Positions 51,087-60,187 of a stretch of DNA of 64,000 nucleotides are shown piece after piece. The stretch is taken from contig CAYPFY010000016.1 in assembly GCA_964410105.1 (NCBI GenBank), positions 13,101 to 77,100 on the forward strand, written 5' to 3'. How positions within the stretch are numbered: the first letter of the stretch is position 1; each line of letters begins with the position of its first letter. The notes below the pieces were generated by a model. It was not told the origin of the DNA. It searched no databases and saw only the letters and a list, made by a program, of their open reading frames with translations. The position numbers were made by a program, and so were the translations under genes. The DNA comes from CAYPFY01 sp964410105. Lineage in GTDB: Bacteria > Bacteroidota > Ignavibacteria > UBA10030 > SZUA-254.

Positions 51087-52583
51087 TTACTTCATGAAAA
51101 CCATGCGCCTGGTCTGTGTAAAACTGCCCGCTGTGAGCCGGTAGAAGTATACTCCGCTCGGCATGTCGACGGGGCTCCATCGGATCACATGGGTGCCCGC
51201 CTCCTCCCTTTCGTTGACGAGGGTGGCGATCTCCCTCCCGAGCAGATTATAGATTCTTAGCGTCGCCTGAGCGGCCCTCGGAAGAGTGAATTCGAGCGTC
51301 GTGCTGGGATTGAACGGGTTGGGATAATTAGCAGAAAGTTGGAAGCGATCCGGCAACCCCCGCGTATCGGAGAACCCGGTGAGCTGCTGATAGGAGTACT
51401 GATTCCTGTATGCATTCACCCAGGCCGACCCGCCCCATGTCTGATGGAGGAATTCAACGAGGTTTCCGCTTCCATCATATGTGGAAAGGTTTTGCGAAGT
51501 GTTCACCCATGCCGAGCCGTTCCAATGCTGGGAGACTGAACTGGTCTCATAGCCACTGACATTATAGGTGTAGAGCGTCTGGTTTGTATTGACCCACGAA
51601 ACTCCATTCCACGTCTGGGACACCGTGGTTAGGAGATTGCCACTCCCATCATATGTGGAGAGAGATTGCGATGAATTTACCCAGGCGGTGCCGCTCCAGG
51701 TCTGAACAACAAAGCTTGTCTGGTGCCCCCCGGCGTCGTAGGTGTAGATATAATGGATGTAATTCATCCATGCGGAGCCGGTCCAGAGTTGAGCGACTAA
51801 ATCGACGAGATGATGGCTGGCATCAAGGGTCACGCTGACCCGGATGTAATTCACCCACGCGGTGCCGTTCCACGTCTGATAAACCTCTCCAGTCAGGTTA
51901 CCTCCGGCATCATAGGTGTAACTGTATTGCGTCGAGTTGACCCACGCACCGGCGAGCCAGGACTGCGTGACGCTGCCCGTGAGCCTGCTGCCCGCGTCAT
52001 AGGTGTTTGTCGTCCTCGAGGAATTCACCCACCCGGTGGTATCCCAGAATTGAGTAAGGTCTTGGAGCACATTTCCGCTTGCATCACATGTGTATGTGAT
52101 GAGGGATGAGTTTTTCCAGTCAGTGACTGCCCAGATCTCGGACAAGGCGCTCGCCAACTGCCCCGCAGCCTTGTACGCGTAACTCACCCGGGAGGTGTTC
52201 TCCCAGTCAGTGCCGGTCCACGTCTGGCTGACGGAATTCAACTCCCTCCCGCTCCCATCCAGCGTCGAGCTGTCCTTTGTCTGGTTGCCCCAGCTTGCAG
52301 CCTGCCACGTCTGGTAAATGGAGATGACGATCGAGCCGCTGGCGTCGAATAGCTTCTGAGAAGAGCGAACTCTTTTCCCGGAAAATGTCGGATTCCCGGT
52401 TCCTGTCATTGCACCGAGTCCAAGCTGGTTCCCGGTCCGCACCTCAGGGGCGCGAACTCCCAGTTTCTCCTTCAGGAGCTCCAGAATCTTTTTGGCCTGT
52501 GCTTGCTGCGCAGGGTCGGAATGCCCGCTCGCCGGCCCGGCGGTGAGAATAATTGCAATGAGAACTGTTAATGTTTTGGTCAT
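51087..52583 (-). CDS. T9SS cargo with 29-residue W/YD repeats, tandem paralogue 4 (first gene)
   Basis: A 498-residue protein with signal peptide MTKTLTVLIAIILTAGPASG and an ATG preceded by GAGGAGCACC. Repeats are of the same 29-residue type (QTWQAASWGNQTK, QFWDTTGWVNSSR and others) and the end is the T9SS domain (RIYNLLGREIATLVNEREEA). It is the 5' gene of the four-gene array, so the promoter for the block is expected upstream, between 52584 and 52818, although each gene keeps its own start signal. Confidence 0.83.
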   Translation of the reverse strand: MTKTLTVLIAIILTAGPASGHSDPAQQAQAKKILELLKEKLGVRAPEVRTGNQLGLGAMTGTGNPTFSGKRVRSSQKLFDASGSIVISIYQTWQAASWGNQTKDSSTLDGSGRELNSVSQTWTGTDWENTSRVSYAYKAAGQLASALSEIWAVTDWKNSSLITYTCDASGNVLQDLTQFWDTTGWVNSSRTTNTYDAGSRLTGSVTQSWLAGAWVNSTQYSYTYDAGGNLTGEVYQTWNGTAWVNYIRVSVTLDASHHLVDLVAQLWTGSAWMNYIHYIYTYDAGGHQTSFVVQTWSGTAWVNSSQSLSTYDGSGNLLTTVSQTWNGVSWVNTNQTLYTYNVSGYETSSVSQHWNGSAWVNTSQNLSTYDGSGNLVEFLHQTWGGSAWVNAYRNQYSYQQLTGFSDTRGLPDRFQLSANYPNPFNPSTTLEFTLPRAAQATLRIYNLLGREIATLVNEREEAGTHVIRWSPVDMPSGVYFYRLTAGSFTQTRRMVFMK

Positions 52584-52818
52584 GGTGCTCCTCTTCGAGA
52601 TGGGTGTGCGAAAATGTGCTGCGTTTTGATTTACAGATGGATGTCAGCGGAGGATGGGTAACCCTTGGAAGAAGTGACTTCTCGATGAAACCGGCAAACG
52701 AAAGGATTACCCCCGCGGTACCAGAATCTAAGAACTCCGTGCCATAATGTCAAATTCCGGGCGCTATTCGGACCGCCGGCCTTGTTGCGGGATCGGGAGC
52801 TGTAGTATTGCTGCGACC

Positions 52819-55164
52819 CTAACGAATGACGGCAAATTTGCCGATCTGACGCCCCAGATCCGATTCGACAGAGAAAACGTAAACACCGCTCGCTAACGCC
52901 CTGCCGCTTTCGCTGACGAGATTCCACGACAGTTCACCGCTCTCGGGGGACTCGGGAGGCGCTTCGTACCTGAGGGTCGCGATCCTGTCTCCGCTTAGAT
53001 CAAAGATGTGGATGACACACTTTTTCGGCAGGTGTATAAACTTGATCAGCCTCTTTCCCTCATTCCACGACGCCGGGTCTCCCTCCCACCCCTGGTTCGA
53101 CGATGTGTAATCAATACCCGTCCTGTACGGGTTCGGAACGACAAGAACCGTGCGTTCATTCGACGAGGAAAACCGCAAGCTTACCCGCGCCGCGTTTTCC
53201 AGTATCGGGGATTCCGAATATGCAGTATAGAGCGTATCCGGGTAGTGACTTCCATCGGGGCGATACTCTTCGTGAACGACAATATCGGGAAGCCCCAACG
53301 ATGTGACCGAATACCAGTAATTTTTGTCCCTGCCGAGCGTGGAGTCCACATAGGATGTGCTGTACGGTCGGGAAGAGTGAGGTTGATACGGAGATTCTGG
53401 CAGGATGTACTGAGCAAGGAGCGTAAAGCTGTTTTCCGCCGGCAATCCCGCCGAAGGGATGTCGCTGCGGTATATGTTGTAGCCGATCAAAACCCTTCCG
53501 CCCGGCCGCACCATCTTTCCTCCGACCGTGATGCACCGGTTCTCGATGCAGTCGGAGGAATTCTGGCAATCACCCCCCGAGCTGTGAACGAGCTGATTGT
53601 AATTGTCCCAGACGCTCGCAGGATCCGGCCCCCCGACCCCGCTTCCCCAATCAAGCCTGATGTCATCCCTCTCCTGCGTGATTTTCAGCGCAGGCGAAGG
53701 GAGTGTGACACGTGGGTGGTAACCCCGCCCGTAAAGCGCCAGGGCGTTGAGGACGTTCGCATAAAGACTCCTTGGGCCGCTTCCCAGATCCCCCCCTGAC
53801 ACGAGTGCCGCCGATAGCCTCAATGTGTCGCCCGGGTTCAATGTCCCAAATGGCCCGATCGAGATAAAATATTTTAAGTCCGACAATTCTGTCGCAGGCT
53901 GACAGGTCGGCGGAGGCTCCGGATAAAATCCCCCGCTCAGAATGTCATAGAGGACAGAATCGGCGACCGATCCTGAGGTGTTGAATCGTACAATGATCGA
54001 AAGAGAGTCGAGCGGATGCGAGGCTCCGAGGATCGTGAGTGCAAAGGGCGTCGCACCGGGATCGATCGGATTGCTGACGACGACCGTGCGCAGGCTCTCA
54101 AGGCAGCCGAAGTTGTGCTTATAGTATTCCTGGGCGCTCACGGGCCCGACGTCAGGATCCATGATTAATCCAAGGAAGACGCCTTTGATGACATTCTGCC
54201 CGGCATTGATGAAATAATAATCGAGCGGAAGTACCGCCTCTCCATAGGCGTTCGCCCACGCGTAGGATTTCTGCATGATCCGGATGCCCATCGGTGTGTG
54301 GCCGGGAAACGGCAGAAGGTCGGATTGATCTGTCGCCGTGGAATAAAGGTCGTTGTCGGAGACCGCCCCGAAATCCTCGTCCACATGGGGTTCTCCGTGA
54401 TCAGGGAGGTTGTTCTTCTCAGTCCAGATCCCGACGTCGTTCTTTAACGGGTGGACACCGTTAGCCATGGGATGACACCGGTCGGTGTCCCCCGGATTAT
54501 AGTTGTCCTGCGCAGGATCAGGGTTCGTGACGGGGTCATAGGGCACCCCCGTGCATGACGCCTCGACGGAATCAGGCAGACCGTCGCTCCCCACGTCGTC
54601 AACAGCAGGGTTCCAGTCTCCGTCATTGTCAAGGCCATCCAGCTCGTCCTCGTCTATCTTGCCGTCATGGTCGTCATCGCAACCTCTTGTGTTGGTCAGA
54701 ATTCCATGGTCGTAGTAGTACCCCGACCACCCGTACTCATCATGGGGCGGTATTCCCGTTCTCGTTCTCCAAAAGTGATCCCTAAAACGGGGAAAAGCCG
54801 GTAAAAGCTCCTCTACGCCGAAGATGTCTGCCGCCGCGACTCTCCCACGTCCATTGATGACCCCTGCGATGAAAGGGCCGCCGGAATACAGATGCTCGTT
54901 CCCCGAGTGTAAAGGATATTCAAGACCATAGTGCGGCTCGAGGGGGATCTGAAGCCCGCTGCCCACACCCCATGAATTTATACCCATGACGAGCCGGGTG
55001 TTCAACCAGGCTCGCATGGCGAATCCCTGGAGTTCATGGGAGAGATACGTTTCCGGAGTGGCGAGCCCGATCCGCAGAGCTTTCTTGTCGATTGAGTCGC
55101 TGAGGGAGGTGAGCCCGAAAAGGAGAAGTAAGGTTACCGCAGGAGTAAGAAACCGCGCGTTCAT
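52819..55164 (-). CDS. Secreted multidomain protein with EF-hand-like acidic loops and T9SS-type end
   Basis: A 781-residue predicted surface protein. The ATG at 55164 starts a signal peptide (MNARFLTPAVTLLLLFGL). About residue 170-200 is a dense acidic stretch (DDDHDGKIDEDELDGLDNDG) with D-x-D-x-D-G loops, as in EF-hand/dockerin or TSP3 calcium-binding repeats. The middle contains DPDPG-type and Gly-rich loops and several Cys pairs (CQNSSDCIENRC). The end has VPNPYRTGIDY and a GVYVFSVESDLGRQIGKFAVIR-like strand set, a T9SS sorting domain variant. It stands alone upstream of the tandem array on the same strand; the gap of 235 bases argues for a separate transcript. Confidence 0.72.
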   Translation of the reverse strand: MNARFLTPAVTLLLLFGLTSLSDSIDKKALRIGLATPETYLSHELQGFAMRAWLNTRLVMGINSWGVGSGLQIPLEPHYGLEYPLHSGNEHLYSGGPFIAGVINGRGRVAAADIFGVEELLPAFPRFRDHFWRTRTGIPPHDEYGWSGYYYDHGILTNTRGCDDDHDGKIDEDELDGLDNDGDWNPAVDDVGSDGLPDSVEASCTGVPYDPVTNPDPAQDNYNPGDTDRCHPMANGVHPLKNDVGIWTEKNNLPDHGEPHVDEDFGAVSDNDLYSTATDQSDLLPFPGHTPMGIRIMQKSYAWANAYGEAVLPLDYYFINAGQNVIKGVFLGLIMDPDVGPVSAQEYYKHNFGCLESLRTVVVSNPIDPGATPFALTILGASHPLDSLSIIVRFNTSGSVADSVLYDILSGGFYPEPPPTCQPATELSDLKYFISIGPFGTLNPGDTLRLSAALVSGGDLGSGPRSLYANVLNALALYGRGYHPRVTLPSPALKITQERDDIRLDWGSGVGGPDPASVWDNYNQLVHSSGGDCQNSSDCIENRCITVGGKMVRPGGRVLIGYNIYRSDIPSAGLPAENSFTLLAQYILPESPYQPHSSRPYSTSYVDSTLGRDKNYWYSVTSLGLPDIVVHEEYRPDGSHYPDTLYTAYSESPILENAARVSLRFSSSNERTVLVVPNPYRTGIDYTSSNQGWEGDPASWNEGKRLIKFIHLPKKCVIHIFDLSGDRIATLRYEAPPESPESGELSWNLVSESGRALASGVYVFSVESDLGRQIGKFAVIR

Positions 55165-55445
55165 GATGGCGACTTTGCCGGCGCTGACCGCCACCGCCAC
55201 ACTTAACGAATCATCAACCCCGCGGGCGGTGAAGATACCGGCTTCTAACCTCCATGCGCATCGTATGGAAAAAAATGTCCAAAATCAACGCGAATGTTAA
55301 AGTATCAATTTATCGAGAGTTAGACTGCCGGCTCGTTTTGTTTAGGTTCTGAGCAGATCGCGGTGGCGCCGGTTTGATGATTCCCAAAATCTTGGGTAGA
55401 TTGGCTTAATTGAACAAACGTTTGGGTGACGTTACCGTGAGAGAG

Positions 55446-57449
55446 ATGACCCGCATTCTCGCCATAGTGCTTATTTGGCCTGTAACCTTAGCCGCCCAAA
55501 GAATCGCCGTGTCGCAACTGGGATTCCTTCCCAGCATGAAGAAGCAGTTCACCTCCCCGGTCCCGTTCAGCTCCTTTCAGATCAGGCGCGCTGGCGATGG
55601 TGGAATTGCCTTCACGGGGGGGAGCGCGATTCGATCCGTGACGTCTGCTCTCGTCGGCGGTTCGACTATCTGGATAGGGGATTTTACCGACCTTTCATCT
55701 CCAGGCCGCTACAAGGTGGTTGTCGATTCAGCCGAAAGTTTTCCCTTCGATATCGGCCTTTCCATCTATGATCCCCCTCTCAGGGCTGTCCAGCTTTTTT
55801 TTTATTACCAGCGGGCTTTTACTTCTGTCGATATTCCGTATGCCGAGGGTCCGTGGGTCCATGCGAGCGATGCCGATAAAGCGCCTCCCGGGGTTGTGAA
55901 AGGATGGCACGATGCCGGAAACTATGCCGTCTATATGCCCACGATGACTCAGTCGATTTTCTGGCTTCTCGAGGTCTGGAGCGATTTCACTCCGTTGGAC
56001 GATTCAACAAATATTGCCGAAAGCGGAAACGGGGTTCCCGACCTTCTCGATGAGGCTCGCTGGGGACTTGAATGGGTGCGCTCGATGCAGGATTCAAACG
56101 GGGGATTCTGGGGCTCCGCCTGCCCGGGGTGTAACAATGTCTATACCTACGGCTCGTCCTTCCCGACCGATATGCTCCCTTACTGTAAAGCAGCAGCCCC
56201 CACCGTCCAGAATACAGCCAAAGCCGTGGCTGTCCTCGCCTATGCGTCCGTGGTTTACGATCAGTATGATCATTCGTTCGCCGCCTCCTGCCTCTCGGCC
56301 GCACAGAGAGGGTGGAACTGGATGACGGCTCATCCCGGCTCGACGGACGATTCGGGACCCTGTGGCTCCTATATTCAGGGCTCTGACCCTGCCCTGCTGA
56401 AGACTCACCAGATGTGGGCCGACGCCGCATTGCTTTACGCGACCGGAAGTTCTGTCTATGAGACTGCCTTCGAAAACGATCGTGTCCCCATCGGGGGAAT
56501 CAGTGCTTTCAATAAAAGCGAGGGGTTCGCTGCAAGCCTTTATCTCAGGGTCCGGTCCGGCGCCAATTCTTCAGTTCAGACAGCCCTCAGAAATGAAATT
56601 TTCGCGGGAGCTGATGTCGTCCGCGCTTCTGCCGATTCGCATCCGTTCGGGTTTGCGACCGAATACTACTGGGGCTGCACAGGGAACGGGATGCATCGGA
56701 GCGGCCAGTTCTCCTGGCGTGCGTTTGAGCTGGATTCCACCCGCACAGCGGACCGCGATCAAACTCTCCTGAATCTCGATTACATCTTTGGACGGAATTT
56801 TTACAACCTGTGCTTTGTGAGCGGCATCGCGGGAATCACGAACGGACGGCAACACGGTTTTCACGAGTGGATGAAGGCTCTCAATGCCTCTCCCTGGCAG
56901 TTTCCCGGAGGGCTCGCCGCAGGTCCGAATCAGTCCCCGGAGCCTAATGATAACTCCTACCCCTACGCCCGGCCGTATCCCGTCTGGGGATATTGGGGCG
57001 ATCCCGAAAATCCCCGGAGCGCCGCTACTCCCGTCGAGGGCCGGTTTACCGACAATGACAGCTGGTCGACGAATGAGGTCGCGATAAACTGGAATGCCGC
57101 CCTTCTCTACAATCTCTACGCCGCCAGAAAGGTCGCCTCCGCCGACCGGATCGATGCAGCCGTCGAGTCACCCTACACTCTTCCTCTCCGGCCCCGTATC
57201 AGACAGAATTTCCCGAACCCCTTCAATACTTCCACCATGATCGAGTACGATCTTCCGTCAGAATCACAGGTTCGTATCACGGTTTTTGACGCAGCCGGCC
57301 GGCTGGCGAAAGTGCTTCTCGACGCACAAGAGCCGGCGGGCACCCACCGCGTTCGCCTTGATTTAACATCGCTAAGCAGCGGGGTGTACTTTTGCCGCCT
57401 CCAGGCTGGAAGTTTTTCGGATCAAATCCCTTTGCAATTTCTGAAATGA
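55446..57449 (+). CDS. GH9-like cellulase-family protein with altered catalytic motif and T9SS domain
   Basis: A 667-residue predicted T9SS cargo. The ATG at 55446 (after GAGAG) starts a signal peptide ending TLAAQ; the upstream extension is dropped. Residues ~20-105 are an Ig-like N-terminal domain as in CelD-type enzymes, then an (alpha/alpha)6 barrel. The GH9 catalytic motif is GWHDAGNY (residues 153-160), where known enzymes have DAGD: the second Asp, the catalytic base, is Asn159. The acid Glu is kept (TNEVAINWNAA, Glu544), but the usual HPHHR loop reads NGRQHGFHEW. It ends in QNFPNPFNTSTMIEYDLP. It may bind or modify polysaccharide with altered or no hydrolysis. Confidence 0.85.
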   Translation: MTRILAIVLIWPVTLAAQRIAVSQLGFLPSMKKQFTSPVPFSSFQIRRAGDGGIAFTGGSAIRSVTSALVGGSTIWIGDFTDLSSPGRYKVVVDSAESFPFDIGLSIYDPPLRAVQLFFYYQRAFTSVDIPYAEGPWVHASDADKAPPGVVKGWHDAGNYAVYMPTMTQSIFWLLEVWSDFTPLDDSTNIAESGNGVPDLLDEARWGLEWVRSMQDSNGGFWGSACPGCNNVYTYGSSFPTDMLPYCKAAAPTVQNTAKAVAVLAYASVVYDQYDHSFAASCLSAAQRGWNWMTAHPGSTDDSGPCGSYIQGSDPALLKTHQMWADAALLYATGSSVYETAFENDRVPIGGISAFNKSEGFAASLYLRVRSGANSSVQTALRNEIFAGADVVRASADSHPFGFATEYYWGCTGNGMHRSGQFSWRAFELDSTRTADRDQTLLNLDYIFGRNFYNLCFVSGIAGITNGRQHGFHEWMKALNASPWQFPGGLAAGPNQSPEPNDNSYPYARPYPVWGYWGDPENPRSAATPVEGRFTDNDSWSTNEVAINWNAALLYNLYAARKVASADRIDAAVESPYTLPLRPRIRQNFPNPFNTSTMIEYDLPSESQVRITVFDAAGRLAKVLLDAQEPAGTHRVRLDLTSLSSGVYFCRLQAGSFSDQIPLQFLK

Positions 57450-57470
57450 AGGAAGCGTCGGGCTCCGGGA

Positions 57471-57932
57471 CTATGCTTTCCGGTAACTCCCTTCCATCAT
57501 GGGCTGCCACTGCGTGCCGTCCTGCGACATGTCCATCTTGAATGTGTATTTTCCTGGCTGGCTAAGGTCAAATATCGCCCGGCTTTGCCCCATCTGTCCC
57601 TTGTGCACCATCGAGAGGATGCTTCCCTCGAATTTTCCGCGAAACTCATTCAGTGGCGACCCCATGGAATCGAACCAGTAAAGAAGATATTCATTCCGCT
57701 GAAGATCGTAACTGAATACCCCGTGGCCGCGATAGGTTACGGATCCTCCCCGCTCCTGCTCGTAATCGTGCAAGACGACGAACCCGTCAAGGGCCGAGCG
57801 GTTGTTAGCCCTGCCGACCGCTGCTCCTCCCTTCGGATCCCAGGGGGACGGGAAGAGTTTTTCCTCTCCCTGCCAGTTGCCGGCAAGGAGTGAGAGCTTT
57901 TTGTGCGCATCTGATGGTTTTGGCATTTCCAT
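57471..57932 (-). CDS. DUF1579-like beta-barrel-fold protein
   Basis: A 153-residue soluble protein. The ATG at 57932 has AGGAG eight bases upstream. It starts with MEMPKPSDAHKKLSLLAGNW, and the motif LAGNWQGEEKLFPSPWDP followed by repeated strands (VLHDYEQERGGSVTYRGHGV, LYWFDSMGSPLNEFRGKF) fits the DUF1579 family, small lipocalin-like barrels of unknown function. It ends close to the GH9 stop on the opposite strand (22 bases between them). It is a single-gene unit. Confidence 0.7.
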   Translation of the reverse strand: MEMPKPSDAHKKLSLLAGNWQGEEKLFPSPWDPKGGAAVGRANNRSALDGFVVLHDYEQERGGSVTYRGHGVFSYDLQRNEYLLYWFDSMGSPLNEFRGKFEGSILSMVHKGQMGQSRAIFDLSQPGKYTFKMDMSQDGTQWQPMMEGSYRKA

Positions 57933-58082
57933 GACAATACTCCTAATGGTGAGCGGGTTTTTCTGCAACCTAAAGAAACATCCTGATAATTTCAAATTAC
58001 TGGATAATACGGCTAAAGAGTTAGATGAGACGCCGAACCATAGATGGCCCCGCATGTTTTCACATCGCGTGCACCCTGGCGG

Positions 58083-60116
58083 TTAGCGGTAATACCCCCA
58101 TCCGACCGACGACAAAAGTTTTTTTGGATAGTATATCAGATTGTTCTTGATGACCCATTCCACGCGCCGGATGTCGCTGATCTGAGCAGCCGGATTCCCC
58201 TCGATCAAGATCACATCGGCCGGTTTTCCCACCCTTATCGTGCCGTATTCATCCAGGAGATTGCAATCTTTAGCAGCATTATAGGTGGCGCACTGCAAGA
58301 CATTCGTCGCCGGAATCCCCGCCTGGGCGTAGATTTCAAGCTCATGTTCCAGGGCGAACGCCTCACCCCCATCTGTGCCGGCGACGATGAGTATTCCGCT
58401 GTCGTAAAGTTTTTTCAGTAGCTGCATCATCCTGGCAAACGAGGAATCGTACGCAGGCCTCTCGGCGATGGCGGCAAAACTGCTCTTCGCTGCAACGTTT
58501 ACCCTTTCATCGGCCGGCATCCAGCCGAGGATGGGCTTGACCGAGGGATTGGTGTCGCCGGGGAAAACCGTGAGCATGCCCGCGAAGACGTTCATGGTGG
58601 GGTCGAGCGATGTGTGCCTGTCTTGCAATAACCGGATGAATGATTTAACTTCGCTACTGTTGAGGTCGAGGTCTTTCCCCCGCTCCCCGACGAGGCTGAA
58701 CCGCCTCATGGCCCTCGTATCTATCGTGTCCCCCTGAAAATTAAGCATGACCATGTTCATGTGAGTTATTTCGTCATAACCCGCCCTCACCGCCTGCTGT
58801 GCCCTCGAGAAGGCCGGGATATGCCCCGCCACTCGCATTCCGAGCTTGTGCGCCTCCGCAGCCATCGGCGCAACCCACGCGGGGTCGATCGAGCTGTAAA
58901 GTTTGATCTGCTTGTAACCCCGGCCCCCATAGTCGTCGACAGCCTTAATACCTTCGCCGAGATTGTGAATCATCACTCCGGTCGGTCCCTGGAACGGGCC
59001 TGCCTGGTCGATGAATCCAGACATGTAGCTGATGTCGGGTCCAAGAAGGTCGTTCGTCCGGATGGCGTCGCGGATGGCCGGAAGCCGACGGCTATTCCCC
59101 ATGTCACGCACGTGCGTCACCCCGCCCGCAATGTAATTCAACCCCTCCGATTCCCGATAATGGCCGTGCATGTCCCATAGCCCCGGAAGAAGGGTCTTGT
59201 TCGTCCCGTCAATGATTGTATATCCCTGAGGAATTCTTGGGGACTTTCCGATAGACATTATTGTGCCGCCGTCGATGGTGACCGTCATATCATCCATCAT
59301 CGCCGCACGTTCGGAATCGAATATGCGGACATGCTCTACTGCCAGCCTGGGAAGCGTGTCCGCCAGCGTTTTCATTTGTTTTCGGAAGTATTCTTTTGAC
59401 TGGATGAGCTGGAGTATGTTGAGCGAATCGGCCAGCGTCTCATAACCTTTTCTTAAAGTGCTGAACCACTCGGACGCATAGGCGAAGAAATGTCCGTCTT
59501 CGCCGAACCAGACAAAATTCGGGGGGTTGTTCTTGGTGTAATAGTATTCGTACAGGAGGAGTTTTACCGGGCTTCCCCCGAAGGAGACTGCAATGGGGTG
59601 AGGTGGTACCATCATTAATGTTCCGCCGGTTGCAAGCGGGATCGTGTCATTGACATGCCGCACCAGGTAATGCATCACCGGTTCGATATCCGTCGGCTCC
59701 GCGCTCTGAAATAATTCTCCCTTGAATAGTTTCGACTTTCTCTCGTCGTTGATGACGATGAACGCGGAATCTTTTCCTCGTGTGTACAACTCATGATAGG
59801 GTTTCTTGAAATAGTCCACCCCGTTGGTCTCTACCCCTATGACGAATCCGGAATCATCTGTTGTGACGTCCGTTGTGACGCTGTCTCCTCGCCCGCGATC
59901 GTTGTATTGGTAGGAGGAATGATAGTGGTGAGGGTCGCTTTGCCATATTTTCTGAATACCGGATTTTTCTCCTCCTTTCACGACAGAGTAGAACAGAGTG
60001 TCGGTTTTCTGTGCCCAGACCGATGAAACTATAAGGACATGCGCAGCCAGGAGGTTTCTGAGAAAATTCAGGGCTGCCAGAAAGTGTGACGTCATTGAAT
60101 CAGGTATCTTCTTCAT
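58083..60116 (-). CDS. Exported amidohydrolase with N-terminal extra domain
   Basis: A 677-residue hydrolase with a signal peptide (MKKIPDSMTSHF...HVLIVSSVWA). The first ~250 residues form a separate domain with many strands. From about residue 300 the amidohydrolase fold appears: PGLWDMHGHY (HxH metal site), IKLYSS with a Lys like the carbamylated one, VAGHIP and EITHMNMV (the later His ligands) and AGTDGGEAF (the catalytic Asp). The C-terminus has VGKPADVILIEGNP. All the binuclear-site residues are present, so it should be active, probably on a cyclic amide or dipeptide-like substrate. It lies 71 bases after the decarboxylase gene on the same strand. Confidence 0.88.
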   Translation of the reverse strand: MKKIPDSMTSHFLAALNFLRNLLAAHVLIVSSVWAQKTDTLFYSVVKGGEKSGIQKIWQSDPHHYHSSYQYNDRGRGDSVTTDVTTDDSGFVIGVETNGVDYFKKPYHELYTRGKDSAFIVINDERKSKLFKGELFQSAEPTDIEPVMHYLVRHVNDTIPLATGGTLMMVPPHPIAVSFGGSPVKLLLYEYYYTKNNPPNFVWFGEDGHFFAYASEWFSTLRKGYETLADSLNILQLIQSKEYFRKQMKTLADTLPRLAVEHVRIFDSERAAMMDDMTVTIDGGTIMSIGKSPRIPQGYTIIDGTNKTLLPGLWDMHGHYRESEGLNYIAGGVTHVRDMGNSRRLPAIRDAIRTNDLLGPDISYMSGFIDQAGPFQGPTGVMIHNLGEGIKAVDDYGGRGYKQIKLYSSIDPAWVAPMAAEAHKLGMRVAGHIPAFSRAQQAVRAGYDEITHMNMVMLNFQGDTIDTRAMRRFSLVGERGKDLDLNSSEVKSFIRLLQDRHTSLDPTMNVFAGMLTVFPGDTNPSVKPILGWMPADERVNVAAKSSFAAIAERPAYDSSFARMMQLLKKLYDSGILIVAGTDGGEAFALEHELEIYAQAGIPATNVLQCATYNAAKDCNLLDEYGTIRVGKPADVILIEGNPAAQISDIRRVEWVIKNNLIYYPKKLLSSVGWGYYR

Positions 60117-60187
60117 TGATCCGACCCTTTTTTTGCGTGATGAAGGAAATGGATTTCTATAGCCAATTGCGGTCGGTTGACCGACGA

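Larger units (their letters stand above)
46312..52583 (-). repeat. Tandem array of four paralogous genes
   Basis: Four genes in the same direction, each 498 codons, with spacers of 97, 89 and 98 bases. The start-codon surroundings (AGGAGCACC upstream, CATGGTGCTCCT or CACGGTGCTCCT on the plus strand) and the 3' ends are almost the same in all copies. Confidence 0.9.
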
